Shown piece by piece: positions 1-10,001 of a stretch of DNA of 64,000 nucleotides (within the stretch, counting starts at the first letter, position 1; each line of letters starts with the position of its first letter). The stretch is from Martelella lutilitoris (GTDB lineage Bacteria; Pseudomonadota; Alphaproteobacteria; Rhizobiales; Rhizobiaceae). The DNA is taken from contig NZ_CP066786.1 in the NCBI RefSeq assembly GCF_016598595.1, positions 2,007,501 through 2,071,500 of the forward strand, given 5' to 3'. The notes below the pieces were generated by a model. It made no database searches. It was not told the origin of the DNA and worked only from the letters and a program-made list of their open reading frames with translations. The position numbers and the translations under genes were made by a program.

Positions 1-2
1 CG

Positions 3-752
3 GATGTCGCCCGCCGCATCGCCCACGAGATCAAGAACCCGCTGACCCCGATCCAGCTTTCCGCCGAGCGCATCAAGCGCCGCTTTGGTCGCAAGATCGA
101 GGACGAGGAAGACCGGAAGGTTTTCGACCAGTGTACTGATACAATCGTCCGCCAGGTCGGCGATATCGGCCGCATGGTCGATGAGTTCTCATCTTTCGCG
201 CGGATGCCCAAACCCTCCAAAACGGCCGGGGACCTGCGCCGGATTCTCTCCGACGCCGTGTTCCTGCTGGAGATCGGGCGGACCGACATCACCTTCCTGC
301 GCGAACTCGGCGATGCGCCGCTTGAGGGGCTCTTCGATGACAGGATGCTTGGTCAGGCCTTCGGAAACATTCTGAAAAACGCCGTGGAAGCCGTTGAAAG
401 CGTTCCGGTAACGGAGTTTGACGGAGAGCGAAAAATCCTTGTGCGCGCGGAGTTCGACAGGGCGCGGGATCGCTACGTCATCGATTTCATCGACAACGGC
501 AAGGGCCTGCCCGTCGAAAACCGTCACATGATCCTTGAACCCTATATTACCATGCGCGAGAAAGGCACCGGGCTCGGTCTCGCGATCGTTCGCAAGATCA
601 TCGAGGAACATGGCGGCAAGCTTGAACTCCATGACGCTCCGGCGGATTTTGCCGGGGGAAGGGGCGCGATGATCCGCGTGGAACTGCCGCATGTCCATGA
701 CGGCGAACGCGCGCGCGAGGAAACAGACAAGGAAGAACAAGATGGCCTCTGA
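3..752 (+). CDS. ntrY: Nitrogen-regulation sensor histidine kinase NtrY, C-terminal part
   Basis: The gene runs in from the left edge; 249 residues are visible. The frame opens with an H-box (RRIAHEIKNPLTPIQLS) that carries the phospho-accepting histidine, followed by the HATPase_c domain with N-box (GNILKNAVEA), G1 box (DFIDNGKGLP) and G2 box (KGTGLGLAIV). The N-terminal membrane, HAMP and PAS parts lie outside the window. NtrY phosphorylates NtrX, whose gene overlaps the end of this one by 11 bases, so the two are translated from one message. The order ntrY-ntrX-trkA-hfq-hflX is the usual rhizobial one. Identity is secure from motif content plus context. Confidence 0.93.
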   Translation, partial: DVARRIAHEIKNPLTPIQLSAERIKRRFGRKIEDEEDRKVFDQCTDTIVRQVGDIGRMVDEFSSFARMPKPSKTAGDLRRILSDAVFLLEIGRTDITFLRELGDAPLEGLFDDRMLGQAFGNILKNAVEAVESVPVTEFDGERKILVRAEFDRARDRYVIDFIDNGKGLPVENRHMILEPYITMREKGTGLGLAIVRKIIEEHGGKLELHDAPADFAGGRGAMIRVELPHVHDGERAREETDKEEQDGL

Positions 753-2106
753 TATTCTCGTCGTCGACGACGAGGCGGATATCCGTGATATCGTCTCGGG
801 CATCCTTTCCGACGAAGGGCATGAGGCGCGCGTCGCCCATGACAGCGACAGCGCGCTCGCCGCGATCGCCGACCGCGTGCCGCGCCTGATCTTTCTCGAC
901 ATCTGGATGCAGGGCAGCCGGCTGGACGGGCTGGCGCTCCTGGAAGAGATCAAGCAGCGCTATCCCGACCTGCCCGTGGTGATGATCTCCGGCCACGGCA
1001 ACATCGAGACCGCGGTCTCGTCGATCAAGCGCGGCGCCTTCGATTTTATCGAAAAGCCGTTCAAGGCCGACCGGCTGGTGCTGATTGCCGAGCGGGCACT
1101 GGAGAATTCGCGGCTGAAGTCGGAAGTCCAGGAGCTGAAGCGCAAGAGCGGCGATCCGGACGAGCTCGTCGGCTCTTCGCTGCTGATCTCGCAACTGCGC
1201 CAGACCGTCGACAAGGTTGGGCCGACCAACAGCCGCGTGATGATTTTCGGCGGTTCGGGCTCCGGCAAGGAGATCGTCGCGCGGCTGATGCACAGGAAGA
1301 GCCAGCGCGCCGAAGCGCCCTTCGTGGCGCTGAATGCCGCTGCGATCACGCCGGAGAACATGGAGACAGAACTGTTCGGCGTCGAGCCGGGCGGCGGGCG
1401 GAGCCGCAAGACCGGCGCACTCGAGCGCGCCCATCGCGGCACGCTCTACCTCGACGAGATCGGCGAAATGCCGCTCGAAACGCAGAAGAAGATCCTGCGC
1501 GTTCTGATCGACCAGCAGTTCGAGCGCGTCGGCGGAAGCCGGCGGGTTTCGGTCGATGTTCGGATCCTGTCATCGACCGCGCTCGATCTCAGGGCGCGCA
1601 TCGACGATGGCCTGTTCCGCCAGGACCTTTTCCACCGCCTCGCCGTCGTGCCGGTGCGCATCCCCGCGCTTTCCGAGCGGCGGGAGGACATTCCCTTCCT
1701 CGTCGACTTCATCATGCGCCAGCTTTGCGAGCAGGCGGGCATCCGCCAGCGCCGGATCGGCGATGATGCCATGGCCATCCTCCAGGCGCATGACTGGCCC
1801 GGCAATATCCGCCAGTTGCGCAACAATCTGGAGCGCCTGCTGATCCTCTCGCGCGAGGAGGATGCCGCCCAGCCGATCGGCGCCGAACTGCTGCCTGCGG
1901 ACCTTTCCGACGTGTTGCCGCAGATCCAGACCTCGGGCGACGCCCATATCATGACGCTGCCCCTCAGGGAGGCGCGCGAGCGCTTCGAACGCGACTACCT
2001 GATGGCCCAGATCAACCGTTTCGGCGGTAATATTTCCAGGACCGCCGAGTTCGTCGGCATGGAACGCTCGGCATTGCACCGCAAGCTGAAGTCCCTTGGC
2101 ATTTGA
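742..2106 (+). CDS. ntrX: Nitrogen-regulation response regulator NtrX
   Basis: This is a 454-residue response regulator of the NtrC family. It has a receiver domain (residues 1-120, phospho-acceptor Asp53 in IFLDIW), an AAA+ domain with Walker A GGSGSGKE (about 170-177) and Walker B-like LYLDEIGEMP, and a C-terminal Fis-type helix-turn-helix (NISRTAEFVGMERSALHRKL). The ATG at 742 is chosen over an earlier in-frame ATG at 691 because it has a GGAAG ribosome site and begins exactly at the receiver domain. The GAFTGA loop that contacts sigma-54 is absent: the corresponding place reads GVEPGGGRSRKTGA. Loss of this loop is known in alphaproteobacterial NtrX and argues against classical sigma-54 activation. 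Confidence 0.95.
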   Translation: MASDILVVDDEADIRDIVSGILSDEGHEARVAHDSDSALAAIADRVPRLIFLDIWMQGSRLDGLALLEEIKQRYPDLPVVMISGHGNIETAVSSIKRGAFDFIEKPFKADRLVLIAERALENSRLKSEVQELKRKSGDPDELVGSSLLISQLRQTVDKVGPTNSRVMIFGGSGSGKEIVARLMHRKSQRAEAPFVALNAAAITPENMETELFGVEPGGGRSRKTGALERAHRGTLYLDEIGEMPLETQKKILRVLIDQQFERVGGSRRVSVDVRILSSTALDLRARIDDGLFRQDLFHRLAVVPVRIPALSERREDIPFLVDFIMRQLCEQAGIRQRRIGDDAMAILQAHDWPGNIRQLRNNLERLLILSREEDAAQPIGAELLPADLSDVLPQIQTSGDAHIMTLPLREARERFERDYLMAQINRFGGNISRTAEFVGMERSALHRKLKSLGI

Positions 2107-2169
2107 CGGAAAACCGGGCAGATTGCGGTCCGCTGAGCCACCGGAACTCCAAAACCCCAGAGGGGCCTG

Positions 2170-3546
2170 ATGAAAATCATTATCTGCGGCGCGGGCCAGG
2201 TCGGATTCGGCATCGCCGAACGTCTTTCCCAGGAATATAACGATGTCTCCGTCATCGATACGTCAGCCTCGCTGATCGCCGCCATTACCGAATTGCTCGA
2301 CGTGCGCGGCTATGTCGGCCACGGCGCCCATCCGGACGTGCTGGCCAAGGCCGGCGCAGACCAGGCGGATATGATCATCGCCGTGACGCTGCACGACGAG
2401 ATCAACATGGTGGCCTGCCAGGTGGCCCATTCCCTGTTCAACGTGCCGACCAAGATTGCCCGCATCCGCTCGCAGAGCTATCTGCATTCGCACTATTCGG
2501 ATCTTTTCTCGCGCGACCACATGCCGATCGACGTGACGATCTCGCCGGAAGTCGAGGTCGGCAAGATGGTGCTGCGGCGCATTTCCTTTCCGGGCGCGAC
2601 CGATATCGTGCGTTTTGCCGATGAGAAGATCGCGATGCTGGCGGTCGAATGCAATGACGACTGCCCGGTTCTGAACACGCCGCTGATGCAGCTGAGCCAG
2701 CTGTTTCCCGATCTGAACGCAACCGTGACCGGGATCTACCGCGACGAGGAAGTGATCATTCCGCACTCGACGGACCAGATTCTCGCCGGCGATCTCGTCT
2801 ATGTCGTCTGCGAGCAGGAGCATATCCGCCGCACTCTGGCGCTTTTCGGACATGAGGAGCAGGAGGCGCGGCGGATCGTGATCGCCGGCGGCGGCAATAT
2901 CGGCTTCTTCGTGGCCAAGTCGATCGAGGAACTGCAGCCCAAGACGCGGCTGAAAATGATCGAGCTCGACCGCGAAAAGGCCATCACCGTCTCCGATGCG
3001 CTGCACCACGGCATCGTGCTGCAGGGATCGGCGCTCGATCAGAACATCATGATCCAGGCCGACGTACCCGACGCGCATCTGATGGTCGCCCTCACCAATA
3101 ACGACCAGACCAATATCCTGGCCTCGGTGATCGCCAAACAGCTCGGCTGCAAGTCGAATCTGGCGCTGCTCAACAATCCGTCCTTCCACGAGGTGACCAA
3201 GTCGCTGGGGATCGATGCCTATATCAACCCGCGCGCCGTCACCATCTCGCGCGTGCTCCAGCATGTCCGCAAGGGGCGTATCCGCTCGGTCTATGCCGTG
3301 CAGAAGGGAGCGGCCGAGGTGATCGAGGCGGAAGCGCTGACGACGTCACCGCTGGTCGGAACGCCGTTCCGCGATCTCGATCTGCCGGAGGGCATCCGCA
3401 TCGGCGCCGTCTATCGCGGCAATGCGATCCTGCGCCCGACCGGCGATCTGAAGATCAAGCCGCATGACCGTGTCATCCTGTTCGCCGTGGCCTCCGCCGT
3501 GCGTCATGTGGAACAGCTGTTCAGGGTCTCGATCCAGTATTTCTGA
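2170..3546 (+). CDS. trkA: Trk system potassium uptake protein TrkA
   Basis: This 458-residue protein consists of two tandem RCK (TrkA-N plus TrkA-C) units. Each starts with a nucleotide-binding Rossmann motif: IICGAGQVGFGIAERL near residue 3 and IVIAGGGNIGFFVAKS near residue 237. TrkA is the peripheral NAD(H)/ATP-binding regulator of TrkH/TrkG potassium channels at the inner membrane. No TrkH gene is in the window. It starts 63 bases after ntrX, with ATG preceded by AGAGGGGCCTG, and may be cotranscribed with ntrYX, as in other rhizobia. Length and domain order are normal. Confidence 0.95.
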   Translation: MKIIICGAGQVGFGIAERLSQEYNDVSVIDTSASLIAAITELLDVRGYVGHGAHPDVLAKAGADQADMIIAVTLHDEINMVACQVAHSLFNVPTKIARIRSQSYLHSHYSDLFSRDHMPIDVTISPEVEVGKMVLRRISFPGATDIVRFADEKIAMLAVECNDDCPVLNTPLMQLSQLFPDLNATVTGIYRDEEVIIPHSTDQILAGDLVYVVCEQEHIRRTLALFGHEEQEARRIVIAGGGNIGFFVAKSIEELQPKTRLKMIELDREKAITVSDALHHGIVLQGSALDQNIMIQADVPDAHLMVALTNNDQTNILASVIAKQLGCKSNLALLNNPSFHEVTKSLGIDAYINPRAVTISRVLQHVRKGRIRSVYAVQKGAAEVIEAEALTTSPLVGTPFRDLDLPEGIRIGAVYRGNAILRPTGDLKIKPHDRVILFAVASAVRHVEQLFRVSIQYF

Positions 3547-3719
3547 CATTCCGGGTGCGTACGGCGTTGCGTCGCGGCGAGCGATCGGTTTTCGCCGTTG
3601 CGGAAGCCTTGTCAATTTGCTACCACCAAGGCCTGACTGGTTGTTTCCATGCTTTGGAAGCAACGCATATGAGGTGGGCACCGGCCGCTGGCCGGCAAGA
3701 GTAAGAAAGAAGCGGCGCC

Positions 3720-3962
3720 ATGGCGGAACGTTCTCAGAATTTGCAGGATCTTTTTCTCAATACTGTCCGCAAGCAGAAGATCTCGCTCACGATTTTTCTC
3801 ATCAACGGGGTAAAACTGACGGGTGTTGTCACGTCTTTTGACAATTTCTGCGTTTTGTTGCGTCGCGATGGGCATTCCCAGCTGGTCTACAAGCATGCGA
3901 TCTCGACGATCATGCCTGGCCAGCCGGTGCAGATGTTCGAGAACGACGACAACGCCTCCTGA
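3720..3962 (+). CDS. hfq: RNA chaperone Hfq
   Basis: This is an 80-residue Sm-like protein. Sm1 ([27 protein letters not shown]) and Sm2 (YKHAISTI) motifs are both recognisable, and the length fits alphaproteobacterial Hfq, which lacks the long C-terminal tail of the E. coli protein. Hfq forms a hexamer that pairs small RNAs with mRNAs. It follows trkA after 173 bases, enough for its own promoter, and is followed directly by hflX, the widely conserved hfq-hflX pair. Confidence 0.97.
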   Translation: MAERSQNLQDLFLNTVRKQKISLTIFLINGVKLTGVVTSFDNFCVLLRRDGHSQLVYKHAISTIMPGQPVQMFENDDNAS

Positions 3963-3976
3963 TCTGGTGATCTTCC

Positions 3977-5311
3977 ATTACCGATACATTCTTTCCTGAA
4001 AGCGAGTATGAGAACCGGGATTCATCCCGGGCGCTGGTTCTCGTTCCGGTCATCAAGGCGCAGCGCGGCAGCGAGGGCGAAGCGACGTCGCGCGCGCCCG
4101 AAAGCCGCCTGCAGGAGGCCGTCGGCCTTGCCCGCGCGATCGGGCTCGATGTCGTTGCCTCCGAGATCGTCACGGTCAACGAACCGCGTCCGGCGACGCT
4201 GATCGGGACCGGGAAGATCAAGGAAATCGACGAACTGCTCGATGCACGCAACATCGGCCTCGTCATCGTCGATCATCCGCTTTCCCCCGTTCAGCAGCGC
4301 AATCTCGAGAAGGAATGGGTGGCCAAGGTCATCGACCGAACCGGGCTCATTCTCGAAATCTTCGGCGAGCGCGCCTCCACCAAGGAGGGACGACTGCAGG
4401 TCGAGCTTGCGCATCTGAACTATCAGCGCGGCCGCCTTGTCAGAAGCTGGACGCACCTGGAGCGCCAGCGCGGCGGCGGCGGTTTCATGGGCGGTCCCGG
4501 CGAAACCCAGATCGAGGCCGACCGGAGGCTCTTGCGCGAACGGATCACCAAGCTGGAGCGCGAGCTTGAGCAGGTGGTGCGCACGCGAAAGCTCCATCGC
4601 TCCAAGCGCAAGAAGGTGCCGCATCCGATTGTGGCGCTCGTCGGCTATACCAACGCCGGAAAATCAACCCTGTTCAACCGGATCACCGGGGCAGGGGTGC
4701 TGGCCGAGGACATGCTGTTCGCCACGCTTGATCCGACGCTGAGGCGCATGAAGCTGCCGCATGGACGCACCGTCATCCTGTCCGACACTGTGGGTTTTAT
4801 CTCCGACCTTCCGACCCATCTCGTCGCTGCCTTCCGCGCGACGCTGGAGGAGGTGCTGGAGGCCGACCTGATACTCCATGTGCGCGACATGGCCGATCCC
4901 GCGCGCGATGCGCAGTCCGACGACGTGCTGCGCATTCTCGGCGAACTCGGCATTGACGAAAAGGCGCAGAACGAGCGGATCATCGAGGTCTGGAACAAGC
5001 TTGACCTTCTTGAGAGCGAAGAGCACGACGCGCTGATGGCGCGGGCGGCTGCCAGCGATGCGGTGATGGGCGTTTCTGCCGTGACCGGCGAGGGCGTCGA
5101 TGCGCTCGTGGAACAGATCGCGGCGCGGCTGGCGGGCGTTCTCACCGAAACGACCATCATGCTTTCGCCGGACAGGCTTCATCTTCTGCCGTGGATCTAC
5201 GAACACGCGATCGTTGACGCGCGCCGCGACCTTGAGGATGGCTCCGTTACCCTTGACATCCGCGTGCCCGGCGCCGAGGCCCAGCGGCTGGAGAGCATGC
5301 TGGCCGAGTAG
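3977..5311 (+). CDS. hflX: Ribosome-associated GTPase HflX, apparent non-canonical start
   Basis: HflX binds the 50S subunit and rescues or splits stalled ribosomes. The reading frame is open from 3971 to 5311. The N-terminal HflX domain (PATLIGTGKIKEIDELL, DHPLSPVQQRNLEKEW), the glycine-rich linker (QRGGGGFMGGPGETQIEADRR) and the G domain (G1 GYTNAGKSTL, G3 DTVGF, G4 NKLD) are all in one frame. There is no ATG, GTG or TTG between the frame's upstream stop (3968-3970) and the GTG at 4319, which would delete the N-terminal domain. I therefore place the start at ATT 3977, six bases after a GGTGA sequence. This is inference; a sequencing error upstream is the other explanation. With this start the protein has 444 residues, normal for the family. 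Confidence 0.85.
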   Translation: MTDTFFPESEYENRDSSRALVLVPVIKAQRGSEGEATSRAPESRLQEAVGLARAIGLDVVASEIVTVNEPRPATLIGTGKIKEIDELLDARNIGLVIVDHPLSPVQQRNLEKEWVAKVIDRTGLILEIFGERASTKEGRLQVELAHLNYQRGRLVRSWTHLERQRGGGGFMGGPGETQIEADRRLLRERITKLERELEQVVRTRKLHRSKRKKVPHPIVALVGYTNAGKSTLFNRITGAGVLAEDMLFATLDPTLRRMKLPHGRTVILSDTVGFISDLPTHLVAAFRATLEEVLEADLILHVRDMADPARDAQSDDVLRILGELGIDEKAQNERIIEVWNKLDLLESEEHDALMARAAASDAVMGVSAVTGEGVDALVEQIAARLAGVLTETTIMLSPDRLHLLPWIYEHAIVDARRDLEDGSVTLDIRVPGAEAQRLESMLAE

Positions 5312-5433
5312 CCCTGCGGGGATCGAGCGCTTCCGCTTGGGAGCGCCTTTCCCCGCTCGGCCTCACCTCCGCCTTGCTTCCGTCGCTCCCGATCCCCGCC
5401 CAAAAAAGACGTTATCCGCTCGGAGCACGATAC

Positions 5434-5462
5434 ACAAAAGGCCGGTCACATGGACCGGCCTT
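5434..5462 (-). terminator. Rho-independent terminator of gltA
   Basis: Read on the minus strand, a 10-bp stem AAGGCCGGTC / GACCGGCCTT closes a five-base loop and ends in a T run. It lies 30 bases past the gltA stop codon. Confidence 0.8.
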
Positions 5463-5493
5463 CGACGTTTCTGCGCGTTCTCGAAGCGCGCTG

Positions 5494-6780
5494 TCAGCGA
5501 TCGGCGATCGCCACAAAATCGCGTTCGGCGGCCCCCGTGTAGAGCTGGCGCGGACGGCCAATGCGCTGTTCCGGATCCTCGATCATCTCGTTCCACTGGG
5601 CGATCCAGCCGACCGTGCGGGCAAGGGCGAACAGCACGGTGAACATGGTGGTGGGGAAGCCGAGCGCCTTCAGCGTGATGCCGGAATAGAAGTCGATGTT
5701 CGGATAGAGCTTCTTCTCGATGAAGTACTCGTCCGTCAGCGCGATCTTTTCCAGTTCCATGGCCACATCGAGGAGCGGATCGTCCTTGATGCCGAGCTCG
5801 CCCAGAACCTCGTGGCAGGTCTTCTGCATGATCTTGGCGCGGGGATCATAGTTCTTGTAGACGCGGTGGCCGAAGCCCATCAGGCGGAAGGGGTCGTCGC
5901 GGTCCTTTGCGCGGGCGATGTATTCGGGAATGCGGTCAACGGAGCCGATTTCCTCGAGCATGTTGAGCGCAGCCTCGTTGGCGCCGCCATGCGCCGGGCC
6001 CCAGAGGCAGGCTATGCCGGCCGCGATGCAGGCGAACGGGTTCGCGCCCGAAGAACCGGCGAGGCGCACGGTCGAGGTCGAAGCGTTCTGCTCGTGGTCG
6101 GCATGCAGGATGAAGATGCGGTCAAGGGCGCGCGACAGGATCGGGTTGACCTTGTATTCCTCGCACGGCGTGGCGAAGCACATGTGCAGGAAATTCGCCG
6201 CATAGTCGAGGTCGTTGCGCGGGTAAACGAAGGGTTCGCCGACATGGTACTTGTAGGCCATCGCCGCGATCGTCGGGATCTTCGCGATCATCCGGATGCT
6301 GGCGATCTCGCGCTTGTAGGGGTCCGAGATGTCGATCGAGTCGTGGTAGAATGCCGACATGGCACCGACCGCGCCGCAGATGATAGCCATCGGATGGGCA
6401 TCGCGGCGGAAGCCGGTGAAGAGCCGCGTCAACTGTTCATGGATCATCGTGTGGTGGGTGACGCGGAAGTCGAAATCCTTCTTCTGCGTTGCCGTCGGCA
6501 GCTCGCCGAACAGCAGCAGATAGCACACTTCCAGGAAGTCCGCATTTTCGGCCAGCTGGTCGATCGGATAGCCGCGATGCAGCAGCACGCCCTGGTCGCC
6601 GTCGATGTAGGTGATCGTGGACTTGCACGACGCGGTTGAGGTGAAGCCAGGGTCGTATGTGAACATGCCCGACTGTTTGTAGAGCGAGGCGATGTCGAGC
6701 ACTTTTGGACCGAAGGTGCCTGCTTCGACGTTCAGTTCCAGTTCCTGTCCGTCCAAGATGAGTTTGCCAGTTTCCGTCAT
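5494..6780 (-). CDS. gltA: Citrate synthase
   Basis: This 428-residue type II citrate synthase condenses oxaloacetate and acetyl-CoA as the first step of the TCA cycle. The start [11 protein letters not shown] at 6780 has a perfect GGAGG ribosome site seven bases upstream; an in-frame ATG at 6828 has none. Family motifs seen include the N-terminal GxDG(D)[16 protein letters not shown] segment, [36 protein letters not shown] and [16 protein letters not shown] with the active-site histidine. The C-terminal arginine region ([13 protein letters not shown]) is intact. It stands alone, convergent with hflX and divergent from comEC. Confidence 0.97.
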   Translation of the reverse strand: MTETGKLILDGQELELNVEAGTFGPKVLDIASLYKQSGMFTYDPGFTSTASCKSTITYIDGDQGVLLHRGYPIDQLAENADFLEVCYLLLFGELPTATQKKDFDFRVTHHTMIHEQLTRLFTGFRRDAHPMAIICGAVGAMSAFYHDSIDISDPYKREIASIRMIAKIPTIAAMAYKYHVGEPFVYPRNDLDYAANFLHMCFATPCEEYKVNPILSRALDRIFILHADHEQNASTSTVRLAGSSGANPFACIAAGIACLWGPAHGGANEAALNMLEEIGSVDRIPEYIARAKDRDDPFRLMGFGHRVYKNYDPRAKIMQKTCHEVLGELGIKDDPLLDVAMELEKIALTDEYFIEKKLYPNIDFYSGITLKALGFPTTMFTVLFALARTVGWIAQWNEMIEDPEQRIGRPRQLYTGAAERDFVAIADR

Positions 6781-7031
6781 GCTATCCTCCAAATCTTCCA
6801 GCGCGACACGCGTGAGATACACGAGCAAAGGTATGAACTAGGTATAGGATCGATGCGCCGCTGCCAAGCCGCTGAACGGTTCATGTTGCGGTGCAATTGA
6901 TGATTTATAATTGCGTTTAGCAAGTTTTTTCATGATCTGAAAAGGAAAATTTGCCGACCGTCTCCGCCTGCAACGTTGCATTTCATTGCGACCGGATACA
7001 CGATACCGGACGTTGCACGCGGGCGGGCGGA

Positions 7032-10001
7032 ATGGAAGAGGAACGGGAGCAATCTGAAGGCCTGGAACGCCGCCCCGGCGGAAGGGGCGGCCGCTGGAAG
7101 GGGCATGCCCGCCGCCGTTTGAGGCGGCCATTCCGTGCCTTGCCGTACAACCGGAGCGCTTATGCCGGTCCGCAACGACCGGTGGGGCGTTTTGTCGCGC
7201 TTGCTGGCGAGGAACTCGCCTTCGGCCGGGCCTTTCTGTTTGTCCCGCTGTTGATGGCATTCGGCGCGGCATGGTGGTTTTCGAGGCCTGTATCGCCTGC
7301 GTTCTGGGGCCTGCTGCTCTATTGGGCAATTGCCGTCCTTTCGTGGTCGATGCTGCGGCATGGGCGACCGGCGGGAAGGCTTGCGGCCGGCCTTGCCGCG
7401 GCATTCCTGACGGGCGCGGTGTTCGCGCAGTTCGAGGTCCTCAGACTTTCGACGGTCATGCTGGATTCGCCCGTAACCACGCGCCTCACCGGCCTCGTCG
7501 AGGCGCGCGAGCCGACCGACAGCGGATGGCGCTATGTCGTGCGGGTCCTTGCAACGGAAGAGCCGGCGATCCGCCGTGCGCCGGAGCGGGTCACGCTTGT
7601 GGCCCGCGGCAAGTCGCCGCCGGTCGGGATCGGCGGCGCGATGACCGGCGTCGCGCGTCTTTCCCCGCCGTCCGGCCCGGCGCTGCCCGGTCTGGTCGAT
7701 TTCGGGTTTCTCTCCTATTTCGACGGTATCGGCGCGGTCGGTTTCCTCTACGGCGCCCCGCAGCCGTTGCCGGCACCCGCGTCGCTTCCGCAACAGGGGA
7801 TCGCCCAATCCGCCGGAGATGCCGCCGGCCGCTGGATCGAAAGTCTGCGCGATTCGATCGCTTCAAGAATCCGCGCCGTGCTTCCGGGCGAGTCCGGCGC
7901 CTTCGCCAATGCGATCATCACCGGACAGCGGCGGGCGATGAGCGACGAGACGCTGGATGCCCTGCGCAATGCAGGCCTTGCCCATGTGATCGCCATTTCG
8001 GGCCTGCACATGGCGCTTGCCGCCGGCATCTTCTTTTCCGCGCTGCGGCTGGTCCTGTCCTTCTCGCCGAAAGCCGCCGAGGCGGTCGCCACGAAGAAAC
8101 TGGCGGCGCTTACGGCGATTTTCGCCGCGGCCTTCTATCTCGCGATCTCCGGGATGCAGGTCTCGGCGCGGCGCGCCTTCATCATGCTCGCCATCATGCT
8201 GGCCGCGGCGGTGGCCGACCGACCGGCGATCAGCCTGCGCAATGTCGCGCTCGCCGCTCTTGCGATACTGGCCGTGTCGCCGTCGGAAGCCATCGGACCC
8301 GGCATGCAGATGTCCTTTGCCGCGACGCTGGCGCTGATCGCGGGCTACAGTCTCTGGCAGAAGCGGCATGCCGGGGAGGGCGGCTTCAAGCCGCATGCCC
8401 TGGCGCGGATCATCCTTCTGGCCGCATCCGGCATCGTGATGACCGCGCTGATCGGAGGGCTTTCGACCGCTCCGATCGCCATGGCCCATTTCCAGCGCGT
8501 GGCCGGCTACGGCCTCCTCGGCAATCTGCTGGCCATGCCGATCGTCACCTTCCTCGTCATGCCGGCGGGGCTTCTCGCCATGCTGGCCATGCCCCTCGGC
8601 CTGCATGCGCCGTTTCTCCTGGCCATGGGGCTCGGCCTGGACTGGGTGATCGGGATCGCGAAATGGGTGGACGGTCTCGGCGGCGCCTTCGAGACGGGCG
8701 CGATGCCGCCCGGCTTCCTGCTGTTGTTCCTTGCCGGATTCATGCTGCTGGTGCTGCTGCGCACGCGCCTCCGCTTGACGGGACTCGTGCCGATGACGCT
8801 CGCCCTCAGCCTTCTCATCCTTCCGCGCGAGGATGGCGCGCCGGTTCTGCTGGTGTCGGAGGACGGCGCACTGCTGGCGCTTCTGACGGGTAACGCAGCC
8901 GCCCTCAGCAAGAGCCGTCCGCCCGCCTTCATTTACGAGCAGTGGCGAAGCGCCTACGCGATAAAGGCGGCAGCGCTTCCCGTCGAAGGCGAACGGGTCG
9001 CGGTCCTGCTCGAAGGGGTCGATCGTTTCGAGCGCCTTGACAGGGAACGGATGCGCGCGGCGAACGCCGCTTTTGAAGCCGATAGCGCGGCCGCGGCCGC
9101 CCGGCCGGGTCGCTTCATCTGCGAGAAAGACGCATGGTGCGTGGCGGCGCTTTCAGGCGCGTCGGCGCAGGCCCGACCACTCCGCGTTGCCCAGGTTTTC
9201 CGGCCCGCGCTCACCGGCGCGGCCTGCGACCGCGCCGATATCGTCATCAGCGTCTACCGGCCGGGATTCGAGGCCTGCCGTTCCGGCAGTTTCCTGGTGA
9301 CGCCGGCGATGCGCCGCCAGACCGGCGCCCTGCGGTTTACAATCGAACCACCGGATGACGGCGCAACGCCGGATGAGGCAAAGCCATCCAGCCCTGCCGC
9401 AACACTGGACATGAATGCACATGCGCGCGTCGGGCTATTCGGCGATTTTGACTATGTTATCGGCGACGACGCGCCAGGGACCGTCTGGGAGGACAGCCAT
9501 CCGGAATTGACGGGCAATGCAGGCGCCGCCCCAACGGATAGCCCGCGCGCCGGCCCGAAACCGGACCTTGCGCAACGGGCAGAGGCCGACGAAGCCGCGC
9601 GGCCGACCAGCGCATCGGGCAGTCAGAGGGAATCACCTGACGTCCGCGAAAATGCATCACAACAGACAGATAAAGCGGTTCCGCGCGTCAATGAAAGGCA
9701 GAAACGCACTAGCTCAAACGGCGAAGCTGCGACCGTTCCTGCACCGGACGCCAGTGATCCCGAAATCTTTGCCCAAAACCGGCCCGCGGGTGCGCGCGGC
9801 GAAGCCATCGCGCCCGCCAACTGCAACGAGATAGCGGTTACGATCACTCCCGCAATCGCATCGGTGGCACGGCCCTGGAACCGGCATCGCCTCTATGACT
9901 GGCGCTCCGGGGCATATGCAGCGCCGATCACGCTGCCCGCGCGGCTCGCCTTCTTCAGTGGTAGCGGCGGATCAGGCCAACAAGCTTGCCCTGAACCTTG
10001 A
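7032..10001 (+). CDS. comEC: ComEC/Rec2-family DNA-uptake channel protein, with long C-terminal insertion
   Basis: This is a polytopic inner-membrane protein of about 989 residues. The N-terminal DUF4131-type segment is followed by the Competence domain with the signature [31 protein letters not shown] and [11 protein letters not shown] region rich in transmembrane helices continues to about residue 600. No intact metallo-beta-lactamase domain is visible. Between a Cys-containing globular part and a family-like ending ([16 protein letters not shown]) lies a stretch of about 130 low-complexity residues, rich in Ala, Pro, Asp, Glu and Ser, that looks like an insertion. I chose the ATG at 7032 because the upstream frame from 6951 has no hydrophobic or conserved content. 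The last 47 bases overlap the 3' end of lexA tail to tail. Confidence 0.85.
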   Translation: MEEEREQSEGLERRPGGRGGRWKGHARRRLRRPFRALPYNRSAYAGPQRPVGRFVALAGEELAFGRAFLFVPLLMAFGAAWWFSRPVSPAFWGLLLYWAIAVLSWSMLRHGRPAGRLAAGLAAAFLTGAVFAQFEVLRLSTVMLDSPVTTRLTGLVEAREPTDSGWRYVVRVLATEEPAIRRAPERVTLVARGKSPPVGIGGAMTGVARLSPPSGPALPGLVDFGFLSYFDGIGAVGFLYGAPQPLPAPASLPQQGIAQSAGDAAGRWIESLRDSIASRIRAVLPGESGAFANAIITGQRRAMSDETLDALRNAGLAHVIAISGLHMALAAGIFFSALRLVLSFSPKAAEAVATKKLAALTAIFAAAFYLAISGMQVSARRAFIMLAIMLAAAVADRPAISLRNVALAALAILAVSPSEAIGPGMQMSFAATLALIAGYSLWQKRHAGEGGFKPHALARIILLAASGIVMTALIGGLSTAPIAMAHFQRVAGYGLLGNLLAMPIVTFLVMPAGLLAMLAMPLGLHAPFLLAMGLGLDWVIGIAKWVDGLGGAFETGAMPPGFLLLFLAGFMLLVLLRTRLRLTGLVPMTLALSLLILPREDGAPVLLVSEDGALLALLTGNAAALSKSRPPAFIYEQWRSAYAIKAAALPVEGERVAVLLEGVDRFERLDRERMRAANAAFEADSAAAAARPGRFICEKDAWCVAALSGASAQARPLRVAQVFRPALTGAACDRADIVISVYRPGFEACRSGSFLVTPAMRRQTGALRFTIEPPDDGATPDEAKPSSPAATLDMNAHARVGLFGDFDYVIGDDAPGTVWEDSHPELTGNAGAAPTDSPRAGPKPDLAQRAEADEAARPTSASGSQRESPDVRENASQQTDKAVPRVNERQKRTSSNGEAATVPAPDASDPEIFAQNRPAGARGEAIAPANCNEIAVTITPAIASVARPWNRHRLYDWRSGAYAAPITLPARLAFFSGSGGSGQQACPEP

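Noticed and set aside
4008..4202. 64-residue frame beginning with ATG in the hflX leader
   Set aside because: It is out of frame with hflX and its composition is that of an antisense or shadow frame; the conserved HflX residues are read in the other frame.
5374..6639. 421-residue plus-strand frame opposite gltA
   Set aside because: It is the complement of citrate synthase; high-GC codon bias opens long shadow frames. No domain or ribosome site.
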